The position numbers and the translations under genes were made by a program. A stretch of 64,000 bases of DNA from the NCBI GenBank assembly GCA_007844125.1, contig CM017573.1, forward strand, positions 10,018,710-10,082,709, in the 5' to 3' direction. The stretch is from Sinonovacula constricta. Lineage: Eukaryota; Mollusca; Bivalvia; Cardiida; Solecurtidae. A model generated the notes under the pieces. That model made no database searches, had not been told where the DNA came from, and was given only the letters and a program-made list of their open reading frames with translations. This document shows, piece after piece, positions 22,494 through 32,312 of the stretch; the stretch's first letter is position 1; each line of letters starts with the position of its first letter.

Positions 22494-22968
22494 AAGGTGG
22501 TATCCAACAGTTTGCCTGTACCAAATGTAAGTAACAATATCTGACCTGTTTTGGGTATTTGTGCATAGTTTCTGCAAAAAGAATCATACTTTAGTCTAAG
22601 CTCTGACGATTTTTAACAAAATCTCAATTTCAGGGCAGTAAAAGTTGTTAATCAATAGTCTTTTCAAATCTATAAGTAAGAACAATGGGGTTCCTGCTAA
22701 AAATAGACATCGACGTCACTGTGGATTACATGGATGAGCTATCATATAAGTTGTCACGAGGTTTTCTTGGTTTAAAAATAGCCTAACTCTGCAGCATGGC
22801 TTAGAAAAGGAAATACGTCTTTATAACGATTGTGGCATTTAGGTTCACATTTTAGACAGGTGCAGGACATCGATTAACAACATTCTGCATGATCTCTTCA
22901 GATAACTATGGTTTACTAAGCTGTTTAAAGAAAATAATTTTGGTCCAAACTGTCGGATACCACCTTAA
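22494..22968 (-). mobile_element. MITE-1, complete copy (~475 bp)
   Basis: The left end AAAGGTGGTATCCAACAGTT and right end AAACTGTCGGATACCACCTT are good inverted repeats. The interior has GTCTAAGCTCTGACGATTTT, CTGCTAAAAATAGACATCGACGTC and GTTGTCACGAGGTTTTCTTGG. The copy has no ORF, so it would rely on an external transposase. Confidence 0.8.
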
Positions 22969-23068
22969 AGAATTATTGTAAATTCTAATAAAAGTAATAT
23001 TTTATAAAGAAAACTGTGAAGTCATGGGAACATAGAAACACAGCTGTAAGAAGAAATAATGTGAACGT

Positions 23069-23645
23069 AAAGGTGATATCCCACAGTTTGGTCCAATTTT
23101 TTTTTCTCTAAAACAAGCAAATAAGTCATTGGTGCCTGAAAAGGTCCTGCAAAATGCTGATCATTGATGCCAAAGATCTGTTTAATTGGTCAAGGTTAAA
23201 GCATGGTCAAGTTGGTACCGTCTCCAGTTTGTAAACCCTGGATTCCTCAGCCCAGAGCTGTAGGGGTATAAAGTTGGTATCCGACAGTTTGGTCCAATTT
23301 TTTTCTCAAATAACCTTATAAGTCCTTGGTTCTTGAAAAGGTCTTGCAAAAAGCTGTTCATTGATGCCAAAGATCTGTGTGTAGATAAATCCACACTCAC
23401 CATTGCAAACAGGTGTTTCCTATTCAAGCTACGCTGCAGAAATAGCTATTTTTAGATTTAGAAAATGATGTGACAACGTACTGTTGTTTAGTCCTCCGGG
23501 TAATCCGCTCTGATGTCGATTGTCTATTTTTAGCTGAGACCACTATCGCGCTTTTTATAGCGTTGGAACAACTAAACATTTAGGGTATTTTTCTCGCGAT
23601 TAATACAGTCTAACAATAAAGTTAGTGTTCAAAATTGTTTTTATA
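23069..23645 (+). mobile_element. Compound MITE-1 with two left ends (left arm flanking the big gene)
   Basis: Ends AAAGGTGATATCCCACAGTT (23069) and AAAGTTGGTATCCGACAGTT (23270) occur in tandem. Between them is a unique block, GTACCGTCTCCAGTTTGTAA and CCCTGGATTCCTCAGCCCAG. The same compound structure occurs inverted at 29805-30321. Confidence 0.75.
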
Positions 23646-24094
23646 ATGACTAAAGTATGGGTTTATGCAAAACGTATGACCAAATTCCCCAAAGCGGTGG
23701 TTAGATATTGGTTTGTGTTTTTTATATAGGCAAACCATCGCTAACACCTTTTATTTACCTAGGCTCTGAGCTTTAATGAGCTAAAAATGATTGAAAGATT
23801 TTTTAAAGATTAAGTACTTAAATCAAAATGTCATAACTTCATCAAACAACTCTAACACATACTGCAAACAACTTTCAAACATATATTAAAAAAATATTTA
23901 AGATGATGGAAAAATAATTCTGAATTTATTAAATATAATTCAGATATCCCTGGTCTATAAGTAACACAATTTTACATATTTTGCATTTCCGTACAATGTT
24001 TTTTGTGTTGTTTTTGTTTGTTTGTTTTTTATCATTATGATACAGCAGTAAATTTGAAAAAAAAAAGATACTAGTAGCATAATAAACAGCTGCT
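23646..24094 (-). other. 3' flank of the large gene with candidate poly(A) signal
   Basis: On the minus strand an AATAAA lies at 23930-23925, about 165 bp past the stop codon at 24095. It is followed by AT-rich DNA. No other feature is seen. Confidence 0.45.
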
Positions 24095-27000
24095 TCACTT
24101 CTTTGAAATATTTTTGGACTCTTTCAATTTATTCAAAATTTCTAGACTCTGTTGTACCTTAGATTTAAGATGCGTTATCTTTTCATGACTTTCTGATATG
24201 TCACCAGCAGGAACTTTTTTAACGGCTAAAAATTCAGTAAAATCATCAAAAATGTCACATTTTTCCTGTTTTACAATTTTCACCACCCTTCCAACGCTCC
24301 TTTCAGAATCCCCATCTGCAATTTTCCTCCTTTTTGAAGAGTTCTCGCTTCTTTCACCCTCCAGAATGAAAGAGTCAAAATATTTCCGCTTCTGAGATTC
24401 TACTGTTTTATCTTCTGAGGTACCAATTACCAAGTCTTCATACCCTTTATCAACTGGTTCTGTTTTCACCGTTACAACAGTTCCGCCATTTTCTGATTCA
24501 TCACCGTAACCTGACGTGATTGGTTCGGCTTTGACCTTGAACCTTTCCATAACCGTGGACTCGGGCTGGTTCTCATAAGTGTCCACTGGTTCCTGTTTTA
24601 CAGTAACACTTGCTGTTGAACTGTTTACCATCGTAGATGGCATCACTGTTGAAGAAAGGCCAGATAATCCAACAGATGACAACACTATAGGTTGCAGTCC
24701 TGCAGCGTTTCCCTGAGTAGAAGTGACCGTGGATGCATTGGCGGGTACAACATTAGCAAGCTTGTATCTGACAGTCTGGTTCTGTGGCGCTGTTAAACTT
24801 GTAGGCATAGCTGAACTGGTAAAAACTGTCTTTTGATTAGCAAACACAGATGGCACCGGGCCAATGACATTCGATTGATTCACCAGGGTGGTAGATTTGG
24901 AACTTTTTTCGACAGCATACATCTGACCGCCAATAATGACCAGGTGAAATGGTTTTGTTGAGTTGGCGGGAGACGTTACAGGTGGAAGTTTTAGAAAAAG
25001 CTGCGGAGTCGATCCAGGTGGGCATGGTGTCGGGGGTCTGGCAGTATTTGGCAGAAGATCATTTGTGACGGGAGGTACTCCTTTCACTGTTTGTGTTTGT
25101 GATTGTGTTTGCTGGAGTTGCTGTTGTTTAAATTGTTGCTGTTGTTGTTTTTGTTGTAGCAGCTGTTGTTGCAGTGGTGGCTGCTGCAGCAGCTGCTGTA
25201 ATTTTTGCTGCTGCTGAAGCAATTGCTCTAGTTTTTGTTTCTGAAGCTGCAAGAGTTGTTGTTGTTGCTGCTGTTGCTGTGGTTGCTGCTGTTGGTTCTG
25301 TAGTTGCTTCGGTGTATTGCCATCATTGTTTAATGTCACCAAACCCATCTGGTTTTGCAATTGATTTGGAGGTAGTGATGTCAGCATATTGGAAGAAGTA
25401 CTTGCAAAAGTTTTCAAAGGATTTCCAGTCAAAAGACTTGTCATAATCAATGGAACTCTTAACACAGTTTGTGCCGGCTTTGTTGAACCCATGGCAGAAA
25501 CTTCAGTTGTCGCTTTTGCCGTGTTCTCTTGGAGTGACCTTGCCTTTCTCAGGGCGTCTATTATCAACCTTTTCCATATTGTCTCCGGTTTCAAGTGGTC
25601 CGGTTTCTTTTTGAAAATACGCCTAATATGGTTAGCCTTGCATCTTTTGGAACATTTTAAGAATTTCCCTTGATGTATGGCTGTTTTAACCTTAAGAGTG
25701 GTTTTGCAAGGCCCATACCTTTTAAATGGATAGTTCATGACAAGAACTCTGCATGACTTGCACTCATTCATCAACTTTTTCACATCATCACTGAGATCTG
25801 AAAAGGCCTTAGTTGCTGTTTCTTCAAACTGAGACACATCATCATCATATTCTATATATTTGCTGGACACAGCACCTTGTGACCTTGAAAAAGTATCTTG
25901 TGATGATATCACGGAAGCATTGTTCACCGCTTGTAAGTTGTTTGAAGTAGAAGCAGTCTTTTGCTGAGACTTCTTCAGAGCATCATTTTTCATTTGTTTA
26001 GTAGACGCAGTGCATTTTGAAGGCAGCACAGTCCTTGTCTGGGACCTTACTAATTCATTGCTCATCAGGGACTGACTGTGCCCACCATCTTGTGAATGGA
26101 GACCTTGCGTCATCCCAGTTAAAACTGCTTGAACATCCTCTTTTGACGAAGGTTCTATTACTCTACAAAACGGTGGCATCTCAACACGATACTTATCTTT
26201 AGACATAAATCCTCTTTCCGTGCTTTTCCTTACAACCACATCCTTTGGTGACACATTTTGTGAAGCAGACGGCAAGGGATTGCTTGAATTATTAGAACTA
26301 GGTTTTTGGTACAGCAACATTTTCTTTCGTGTCATCGTTCCATCGGGTGCCTTGACTGCAAATGATGCCTGCAAAGGTGGCGCTTTGGGGGCTTCATGCT
26401 TAGTACTCCCAGGAGTCACGCCCTTAAAGATTTTTATAGAAGGTTTATTCATGTATGTGTCCTGCATACGAATCGCAGACTTTGACAGCCGGGGGGCAAT
26501 ATTGCTAACAGTTGCTGCAGAACTGTTACTTAATACATTGATTTGCGTGGTGTTTGACGCTGTTGTCTTAGACGCAGATGCTGCAAATGTGTTCACTGCA
26601 TTTGTTTGGATGGTGTTCGATGGTGTTTTGAACACAGGAGCTGGAGAACTGCTTTTTGCCTGTTTTGTGTCATTTTCCAATGATATACTTGACAAATAAG
26701 CTGCAAGATTGCTGTTTGCTCTTGCTGGGACAGTCTTGGGTGACTCAGCACTGGAAACAGAAATTGAAGTGCTGGCGGAAGGCAGAACAATGTTGTTCGC
26801 ACTAGCCTGTATTACTAAGGAAAACTCAGGATTAGCACCAGCTTTTAAAGCTGTGTTTGATAACATTTGTCCCTGAAGCATTGATGTGGATGTTTTTGAC
26901 GTCGGAACTATTAAACTTGGGACTGACGTGTATGCTGACAAAGAAGATGGTACTGCAGCATTTCCTGGCACTGGTGCTGGGTTTGAAGCCGGGACTTGAG

Positions 27001-29020
27001 ATGGCAAGATTAGAATCCTAGATGGAGGAACAAAACTACTGGCTGTGGATGATAGATTTGAACTGGAACCTGAAGCAGTGGAGGTGGTGTCTGAAATGGC
27101 CTGTAAAATAATCCCACTGGTACTGGAGCTACAGAGAACTTTGTACTTTTTTAGGCTTGTGAGGACATCAGATGAACACGTACGAGCACTGGTAACTGTT
27201 GGTGTGGTACTGACGACATTCGAAATTGGTGACAGCATTGCTGAAGCATTGGCAGGAATACTTGTAGAAGTCCTCGTTGGTAGTTTATTGTTGTCGGAAA
27301 CAGATGTAGCAGTATTTGTTGGCAGCTTACTAGGAGCATTTGCTGTCGGCAATGTTGCTACTGAAGTGTTTACAGATATTGATGAAGCAGAACTTGATGA
27401 TTGCATACTGGTAAGTTTCAAAGTTGGCAACAAAGACCTTGCATTGGTGCTGGAAATACATGGCACAGTACCTGATGGTTTACTGAAAGTATTCATGGTT
27501 GGCAGAAGTGATGCTGCACTGTTTGTAACAACAGTACATGTTGGTAGCCTTCTGAATGCAGTTACAGTTGGCAATGGCAGTGATGTAGAGTTAGTGGGAA
27601 CAGATGATGCAGTACAGGCTGGCATATTTACTGGAGCATAGATAGTGCGTATCATAGATGGTAAACTTGAATACGATGAAGTAGCTGCTACCTGGCCAGA
27701 GGAAGTCGTACTGTAGTTATTGACAGCAGTCACAGGATTTTGATCTTGCAGATTCCTAGAGCAGGTCGATATCGATGAAGACACTACGGAGTTTTGATTA
27801 CGATTGGAGCCTGACATCATTGTCAGATGTGGAGTGACAGCCCATTGACCACTGGATACTTTTCCGTCTATTTTCGACACAACAGACGTCGGCAAGTTCA
27901 CAAAGACAAGCTTCTTTACACTTCCTGGTGCTAGGGCTGGTGAAGTTCCAGATTGGAGATTCATTAAACGAAAACCTCCTGCATTTTGCGGTGCCTTTAA
28001 TGGATGCAGAATTGCTGGATTGGATGCTTGGTTAGATGCTGCCACTTGTGGAAGGCTTGATGTCTGTGTCGTAGAGAGAATGTATGAAGATTCGGAACTT
28101 GAACCCTTCTTCGATGTCGGAATAAGGTAAAATGGGCCGACCAAATTGGGTAAATTTTTATTTGTTCTATGTACGACTGTTCCTACAGGAGTCTTAGTTA
28201 CAGAAGTCAGATGTAGTAGGTTTTCCCCGCTACTTGTCATTTTTTTTGTTGGAAAATTGCTCGTAGTTGACGGTCCTGAGATATTTGTTGTTGTGGTTGC
28301 TGAGGAACTTATCATACTTGATGAAGTTAGAATAAATGAGTTTGCACTTTTTGCTGTTGTTGGGTTTAGAACATTTAATGCAGTTGAAGCAGAGAAAGTA
28401 TCTGCACAGCTTGTTTTGGAGTTACATGGAAAACTAGTGTTAACCATTGCAGACGGTTTCACCTCAATCGTTGTAACATTATTTTTACGATTTTCAATTA
28501 GTTGTTTTACTGTTGGAGTGCTTGAGGCATGTGAAGAACGTATCCTAGCAACAGAGTCAACGGGGTTTTTTGATAAGGCTGATTCTGACACACTCATTGA
28601 GGACATTGTTAGTGTAACACTCTTCGAATTTTTATCATCTGACGACACATTTTGTTTAGTTAGGGTTACACTTTCGTTGGCGTCAGTTCTAGTTCGACTA
28701 GTGCTAGACTGTATGACCTTAAGGTTTGACATGCAACCATTAGACGATACAAGGTTTCTCACACTAGAAGTTGAAGTAGTGGTATACATCGTACCCAACG
28801 AGTCCTTAGGCTGGGATGTGACAAAAGAGGTCGGCATTGATTGCGTATGAATCTTGACGCCGTGTTTCACCAATAGAACTGGAACAGGGGTAGAGGTCAT
28901 ATTGTACGAGTCTTTACATATATCCAAAACAACTGATCGCCCAGTGTCTAGTGACGCCATCTGTGTCAATGTGGGCGCCGACGTCATCACAGTCAGGTCT
29001 GGTGTGTTCTTGGTTGCCAT
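24095..29020 (-). CDS. Large Ser/Thr- and Gln-rich probable nuclear protein, 1641 aa
   Basis: One uninterrupted exon encodes 1641 residues. The start sits in a strong Kozak context (GCCATGG), and a splice acceptor lies 56 bp upstream, so the 5' UTR is probably spliced. Residues ~1-1000 are low-complexity Ser/Thr/Ala/Pro, with degenerate LPT-containing repeats near 475-615. Residues 1075-1160 form a compact basic segment with Cys at 1087, 1090, 1105, 1123 and 1127 (C-x2-C-x14-C-x17-C-x3-C), which could bind zinc. A Gln-rich tract spans ~1235-1310. A hydrophobic motif PFHLVIIGGQMYAVEK lies near 1357. SUMO-type sites (VKQE, VKAE, VKTE, VKQE) have their Lys at 1475, 1497, 1519 and 1584. A basic KRRK lies near 1561, and a Lys-rich helix covers ~1610-1641. 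This suggests a chromatin or transcription cofactor. The single large exon, the valine-rich motif and the terminal helix faintly recall LRIF1, but that link is speculative. Open frames on the plus strand here are shadows. Confidence 0.9.
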   Translation of the reverse strand: MATKNTPDLTVMTSAPTLTQMASLDTGRSVVLDICKDSYNMTSTPVPVLLVKHGVKIHTQSMPTSFVTSQPKDSLGTMYTTTSTSSVRNLVSSNGCMSNLKVIQSSTSRTRTDANESVTLTKQNVSSDDKNSKSVTLTMSSMSVSESALSKNPVDSVARIRSSHASSTPTVKQLIENRKNNVTTIEVKPSAMVNTSFPCNSKTSCADTFSASTALNVLNPTTAKSANSFILTSSSMISSSATTTTNISGPSTTSNFPTKKMTSSGENLLHLTSVTKTPVGTVVHRTNKNLPNLVGPFYLIPTSKKGSSSESSYILSTTQTSSLPQVAASNQASNPAILHPLKAPQNAGGFRLMNLQSGTSPALAPGSVKKLVFVNLPTSVVSKIDGKVSSGQWAVTPHLTMMSGSNRNQNSVVSSSISTCSRNLQDQNPVTAVNNYSTTSSGQVAATSSYSSLPSMIRTIYAPVNMPACTASSVPTNSTSLPLPTVTAFRRLPTCTVVTNSAASLLPTMNTFSKPSGTVPCISSTNARSLLPTLKLTSMQSSSSASSISVNTSVATLPTANAPSKLPTNTATSVSDNNKLPTRTSTSIPANASAMLSPISNVVSTTPTVTSARTCSSDVLTSLKKYKVLCSSSTSGIILQAISDTTSTASGSSSNLSSTASSFVPPSRILILPSQVPASNPAPVPGNAAVPSSLSAYTSVPSLIVPTSKTSTSMLQGQMLSNTALKAGANPEFSLVIQASANNIVLPSASTSISVSSAESPKTVPARANSNLAAYLSSISLENDTKQAKSSSPAPVFKTPSNTIQTNAVNTFAASASKTTASNTTQINVLSNSSAATVSNIAPRLSKSAIRMQDTYMNKPSIKIFKGVTPGSTKHEAPKAPPLQASFAVKAPDGTMTRKKMLLYQKPSSNNSSNPLPSASQNVSPKDVVVRKSTERGFMSKDKYRVEMPPFCRVIEPSSKEDVQAVLTGMTQGLHSQDGGHSQSLMSNELVRSQTRTVLPSKCTASTKQMKNDALKKSQQKTASTSNNLQAVNNASVISSQDTFSRSQGAVSSKYIEYDDDVSQFEETATKAFSDLSDDVKKLMNECKSCRVLVMNYPFKRYGPCKTTLKVKTAIHQGKFLKCSKRCKANHIRRIFKKKPDHLKPETIWKRLIIDALRKARSLQENTAKATTEVSAMGSTKPAQTVLRVPLIMTSLLTGNPLKTFASTSSNMLTSLPPNQLQNQMGLVTLNNDGNTPKQLQNQQQQPQQQQQQQQLLQLQKQKLEQLLQQQQKLQQLLQQPPLQQQLLQQKQQQQQFKQQQLQQTQSQTQTVKGVPPVTNDLLPNTARPPTPCPPGSTPQLFLKLPPVTSPANSTKPFHLVIIGGQMYAVEKSSKSTTLVNQSNVIGPVPSVFANQKTVFTSSAMPTSLTAPQNQTVRYKLANVVPANASTVTSTQGNAAGLQPIVLSSVGLSGLSSTVMPSTMVNSSTASVTVKQEPVDTYENQPESTVMERFKVKAEPITSGYGDESENGGTVVTVKTEPVDKGYEDLVIGTSEDKTVESQKRKYFDSFILEGERSENSSKRRKIADGDSERSVGRVVKIVKQEKCDIFDDFTEFLAVKKVPAGDISESHEKITHLKSKVQQSLEILNKLKESKNISKK

Positions 29021-29076
29021 GGCAGTTAAAGATCAACAAATCGTCCGCTGCTTACAACATGGAAGCATTCAGACGC
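29021..29076 (-). other. 5' UTR part of the coding exon, with 3' splice acceptor at 29077-29079
   Basis: Read on the minus strand, CTTTTCTGCTTACAG ends at 29077 and is followed by GCGTCTGAATGC and then the ATG at 29020. The polypyrimidine tract with CAG is a good acceptor, so at least one upstream non-coding exon is likely. I could not place its donor. Confidence 0.5.
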
Positions 29077-29363
29077 CTGTAAGCAGAAAAGAATTAATAT
29101 AGAAGAAAACAACAAAAATGGAACTGTATTATTTATAAACATTAACTTACTGTAATGCAGGTCGGCACGGTCCAATGGTCACCCATCCATACACCAGCCT
29201 CAGTAACCGTTGCTTAACCTCGCAACTTTGGAAGTCGCTTGAACCATGTCGCTAAAGAGTTAACCCTAGATGGTTTGAAGTGCTTATATTTCTACCTCTG
29301 CAGTCGTTACACTATTATCATTGAGATTAATATTTTTATTAAATATTATGCTTTGTTCTAAAT

Positions 29364-30136
29364 ATGTATATTAAAGGTGGTTTGCATACATTAAAAACAT
29401 GTACCAATATCTAACAACTGCTGTTGGGAATTTGCATACTTTTTTCATAAACCCATCCTTTAGTCGTTGTCAGGATGATTTTGAAGACTAACATTATTGG
29501 GATGGGATGGGATTTGCCGGCATTTTTGCCAATACTGTGCAGCAACATTTCTTTCATTATAGCACAGGGGTACTTATGAGGTGCCCAGGGACCAAACCCG
29601 GCCAAGCCATTATACTGACACTGTTGAGTCAGGCGTAATGCTGTCCCCTTAGCCCAGAGCGTTAGAAGGGAAGCCACTACTACCAACTTTAAAGTCTTTG
29701 GTTTGACCCGGCCGGGGTTTGAACCCGTGACCTCCCGATCTGCAAGCCGATGCTCTACCACCTGAACTTTTGTGCCAGTCTAACATTATTGCTGGACTGT
29801 ACTAATCGAAAAAAGAATCTCTAAATGTTCAGTCTTTCCAACTCTATAAAAAGCGAGACAATATTCTCTGCTAAAAATAGATATCGATGTCAGAGTGGAT
29901 TGCCGGGATGGCTTTATAAAAGTTAGTGGTCACGTGTATTTCTAAGTTTAAAAATAGCTATCTCTGCAGCGTGTCTCGGATAGGAAACACCTTTTTGGAA
30001 TGAAGAGCAAGGATTTATGTTCCCACAGATCTTTGGCATTTATGAACAGCTTTTTGCAAGACCTTATCAGGTACCAATGACTTATTTGGTTATTTGAGAA
30101 AGAAAAATTGGACCAAACTGTCGGATACCAACTTTA
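29364..30136 (-). mobile_element. MITE-1 copy interrupted by a SINE
   Basis: One end is AAAGGTGGTTTGCATACATT (29373 region); the other is AAACTGTCGGATACCAACTTT near 30136. Interior blocks CTGCTAAAAATAGATATCGATGTC, TTTAAAAATAGCTATCTCTG and GGATAGGAAACACC are intact. SINE-A occupies 29499-29779 between an exact 11-bp duplication. Confidence 0.8.
29499..29779 (-). mobile_element. SINE-A, 281 bp, with 11-bp target-site duplication
   Basis: CTAACATTATT occurs at 29488-29498 and again at 29780-29790, the signature of LINE-mediated retroposition. Read on the minus strand, a tRNA-like head carries an A box (GGTGGTAGAGC) and a perfect B box (GGGTTCAAACCC). It is followed by CAAACCAAAGACTTTAAAG, TAGTGGCTTCCCTTC and a TCCCATCCC 3' tail. 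The 116-codon frame over it is translated SINE. Confidence 0.85.
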
Positions 30137-30321
30137 TACCCCCACAGCTCTGGGCTGAGGAATCCAGGGTTTACAAACTGGAGACGGTACGAACTTGACC
30201 ATGCTTTAACAGATCTTTGGCATTAATGAACAGCATTTTGCAGGACCTTTTCAGGCACCAAGGACATATTTAGTTGTTTGAGAGGAAAAGATTCGACCAA
30301 ACTGTTGGATACTACCTTTAA
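29805..30321 (-). mobile_element. Compound MITE-1, inverted partner of 23069-23580
   Basis: CCAACTTTATACCCCCACAG, CTCTGGGCTGAGGAATCCAG, GGTTTACAAACTGGAGACGG and the outer end AAACTGTTGGATACTACCTTT are the reverse complement of the compound element on the other side of the large gene. It overlaps the MITE-1 listed at 29364-30136 because the two share one arm. Confidence 0.75.
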
Positions 30322-30440
30322 AGGAGTGTTCAAAGAAAGGTGTTTATGAAGATCTTTTTCATGACTTTTATATACCCCGCCTTAAAGAGGGAAATGTTTA
30401 ACCATTTTCATGAAATTTAAAAAATAAATAGTCAGCTTTT

Positions 30441-30938
30441 AGGCGGTATCCGACAGTTTGCCTACATCGAATATATGTTACAATATCTGACCTCTGTTTG
30501 AGGCATTTGTGCATAATTCTAGAGAAAAACAACATCAGTTAGTCTAAGCTATATCGATCTTTAAAAGTACCTCAATTTTGGAGCAGTAAATCTCATTAAC
30601 AAACACTTCAAGTGTTCTTTCTTTTCAAATCTATAAACAAGAATGTATGGGATTTCTGCTAAAAACAGATATCACAGCAGAAGACGTGGATGAGCTAAAA
30701 TATAAGTGCTCAAGTAGTTTTCTTAGTTTTCTTAGTTTAAAAATAGCTTACTGTGCAGCGTGGCTCAGATAGAAAATACATGTTTGTAATGATGATTGTG
30801 GCATTATGGTACATTTTTCAGACAGGTGTAGTATATTAATAAACAAGATTTTGCGAGATCAGTTCAGGTAACAATAGTTTATTAAGATGTTTAATGAAAA
30901 TACTTTTGATCCAAACTGTCCAATACCACCTTTAATTC
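30441..30938 (-). mobile_element. MITE-1, complete copy (~498 bp)
   Basis: The left end AGGCGGTATCCGACAGTTTG and right end AAACTGTCCAATACCACCTTT are inverted. The interior shows ATATGTTACAATATCTGACC, CAAATCTATAAACAAGAATG and TTTAAAAATAGCTTACTGTG. Confidence 0.8.
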
Positions 30939-31074
30939 ACAGAATAAACAAACAAAAAGATTTGAATTTTTTTATTTCATGTACCAATATATTAATATGC
31001 AGGTGACTTTACATAAATTAGATTTAGCTTGTTGTTTCGAAATACATTGCAGCGATCAATTATTATCATTTTAG

Positions 31075-31245
31075 CGACATCCATCTGTTTTGGTGGAGAA
31101 AGACCACAGAAAATATGACTTGGTAGAACTACTGACGCACCGCTTCCCACTTTAAATCCATTTCAAAGAATGGCACTCGAACCTTTACAGTGAGAGGCTA
31201 AGCAGTCAGAGGAGTTACAAATCAGCGACTCTACCACTACCAAAA
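31075..31245 (-). mobile_element. SINE-B copy
   Basis: Minus-strand order: a head ending GTGGTAGAGTCGCTGATTTG, TAACTCCTCTGACTGCTTAG, a degenerate B box, then a GGTCTTTCTCCACC segment and a 3' end with GATGTCGCTAAAATGATAATA. Confidence 0.7.
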
Positions 31246-31862
31246 ACAAGAGACCGTCGGAGACGGTTGATGCTCCCCAAATGGGTATTAAGTCACAAAA
31301 AGGGTTTGTTGTATAACTATGAAGGTGAATTTTGTGAATGGAGTATTGCTATAAAATCAGACCTTATCAAACCTGTAGCTATGAAGGTTGAAGGTAATGG
31401 CTATTTCAACCACTGAGTTAACTTGGGGAACAATCGAACTGGTCATACTAACAATGGCAAAGAATTCAAGAAATACAATTTATTGTGTATTGTATTTAAT
31501 AAGGTAGACTGATAGACTAAATATGTATTGGCTGGACATGATTTTGCTTCAAGGTCACACTGTGACCTTGACCTTTAAGGTAACAACTCTACTTTTGCAC
31601 GTGACATGCCTTCTCAATATGCTGATCATTTCTGTGAAATTATTTTAAAAACCAACTATAAATAACAAAGTTATGAACCAGACATTTTGCTTCAAGGTCA
31701 TGCTGTGACCTTGACCCTTAAGGTAGTGACCCGAATCTTGCGCGCAACACATCGTCTCGATATTTCAATCATTTCTGTCAAATAATTTTAAAATGCGACT
31801 TCAAATAACAAAGGTACGACTCTATGCTCCCCCAAATTTTTATTCAGGGAGCACAATAAAGG
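31246..31862 (+). mobile_element. Dispersed repeat carrying two nuclear-receptor-like palindromes
   Basis: The outer words GATGCTCCCC (31271) and ATGCTCCCCC...GGGAGCA (31825-31852) suggest an element edge. Inside, the inverted repeat TCAAGGTCA-n5-TGACCTTGA occurs perfectly at 31549-31571 and again at 31692-31714, within ~143-bp tandem units. TCAAGGTCA is the known ERR/SF-1 extended half site. No ORF is present. Confidence 0.55.
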
Positions 31863-32134
31863 TCTAAACGGAATATACAAGGTAAGTAACTCAACATTAC
31901 AAGTTTAATTTTTGTTTTTGCAAATTGTGATGGTCATGTAGTTGCTCCGCACGTGACAAGTTGTGTTTTTTTTGCAGCACATTAAAATAAACAATAAAAG
32001 ATAAAATCAAACTTTACCAGGTAGTTTACACCATAGCATTATTATGCCAATAGACATGTGTTTATTGTATGCTGTCTTACCTTTCAGATAGTTATGTTTT
32101 TTGTTTTTGGTTTACAATGCAGCAACCAATTATG

Positions 32135-32312
32135 ATCATTATAGCAACGTCCAGCTTTTTGGTGGAGGAAGACCCCAAACAAATGCAAGTCAGCTGGAAG
32201 ACCTTTTCACATTAAGTCCTTCGCCTCGAACAAGGTTCAAACCCATGCGGTGAGAGGCTTAGCAGTCAGAGAAGTTACAAATCGGCAACTCTACCACTAC
32301 GCCACGGGCACC
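32135..32312 (-). mobile_element. SINE-B, well preserved
   Basis: On the minus strand GTGCCCGTGGCGTAGTGGTA starts the head, followed by GAGTTGCCGATTTGTAACTT, a B box (ATGGGTTTGAACC), GGCGAAGGACTTAATGTG, AAAAGGTCTTCCAGCTGAC and CAAAAAGCTGGACGTTGC. It is the clearest copy for defining this family. Confidence 0.8.

Noticed and set aside
24198..29102. Several plus-strand frames of 60-234 codons
   Set aside because: They are antisense shadows of the 1641-residue gene, produced by its low-complexity codons.
29411..29761. 116-codon frame, and similar ones at 37167-37442 and 50219-50616
   Set aside because: They are translated SINE-A sequence. The shared peptide words come from the shared repeat, not from a protein family.
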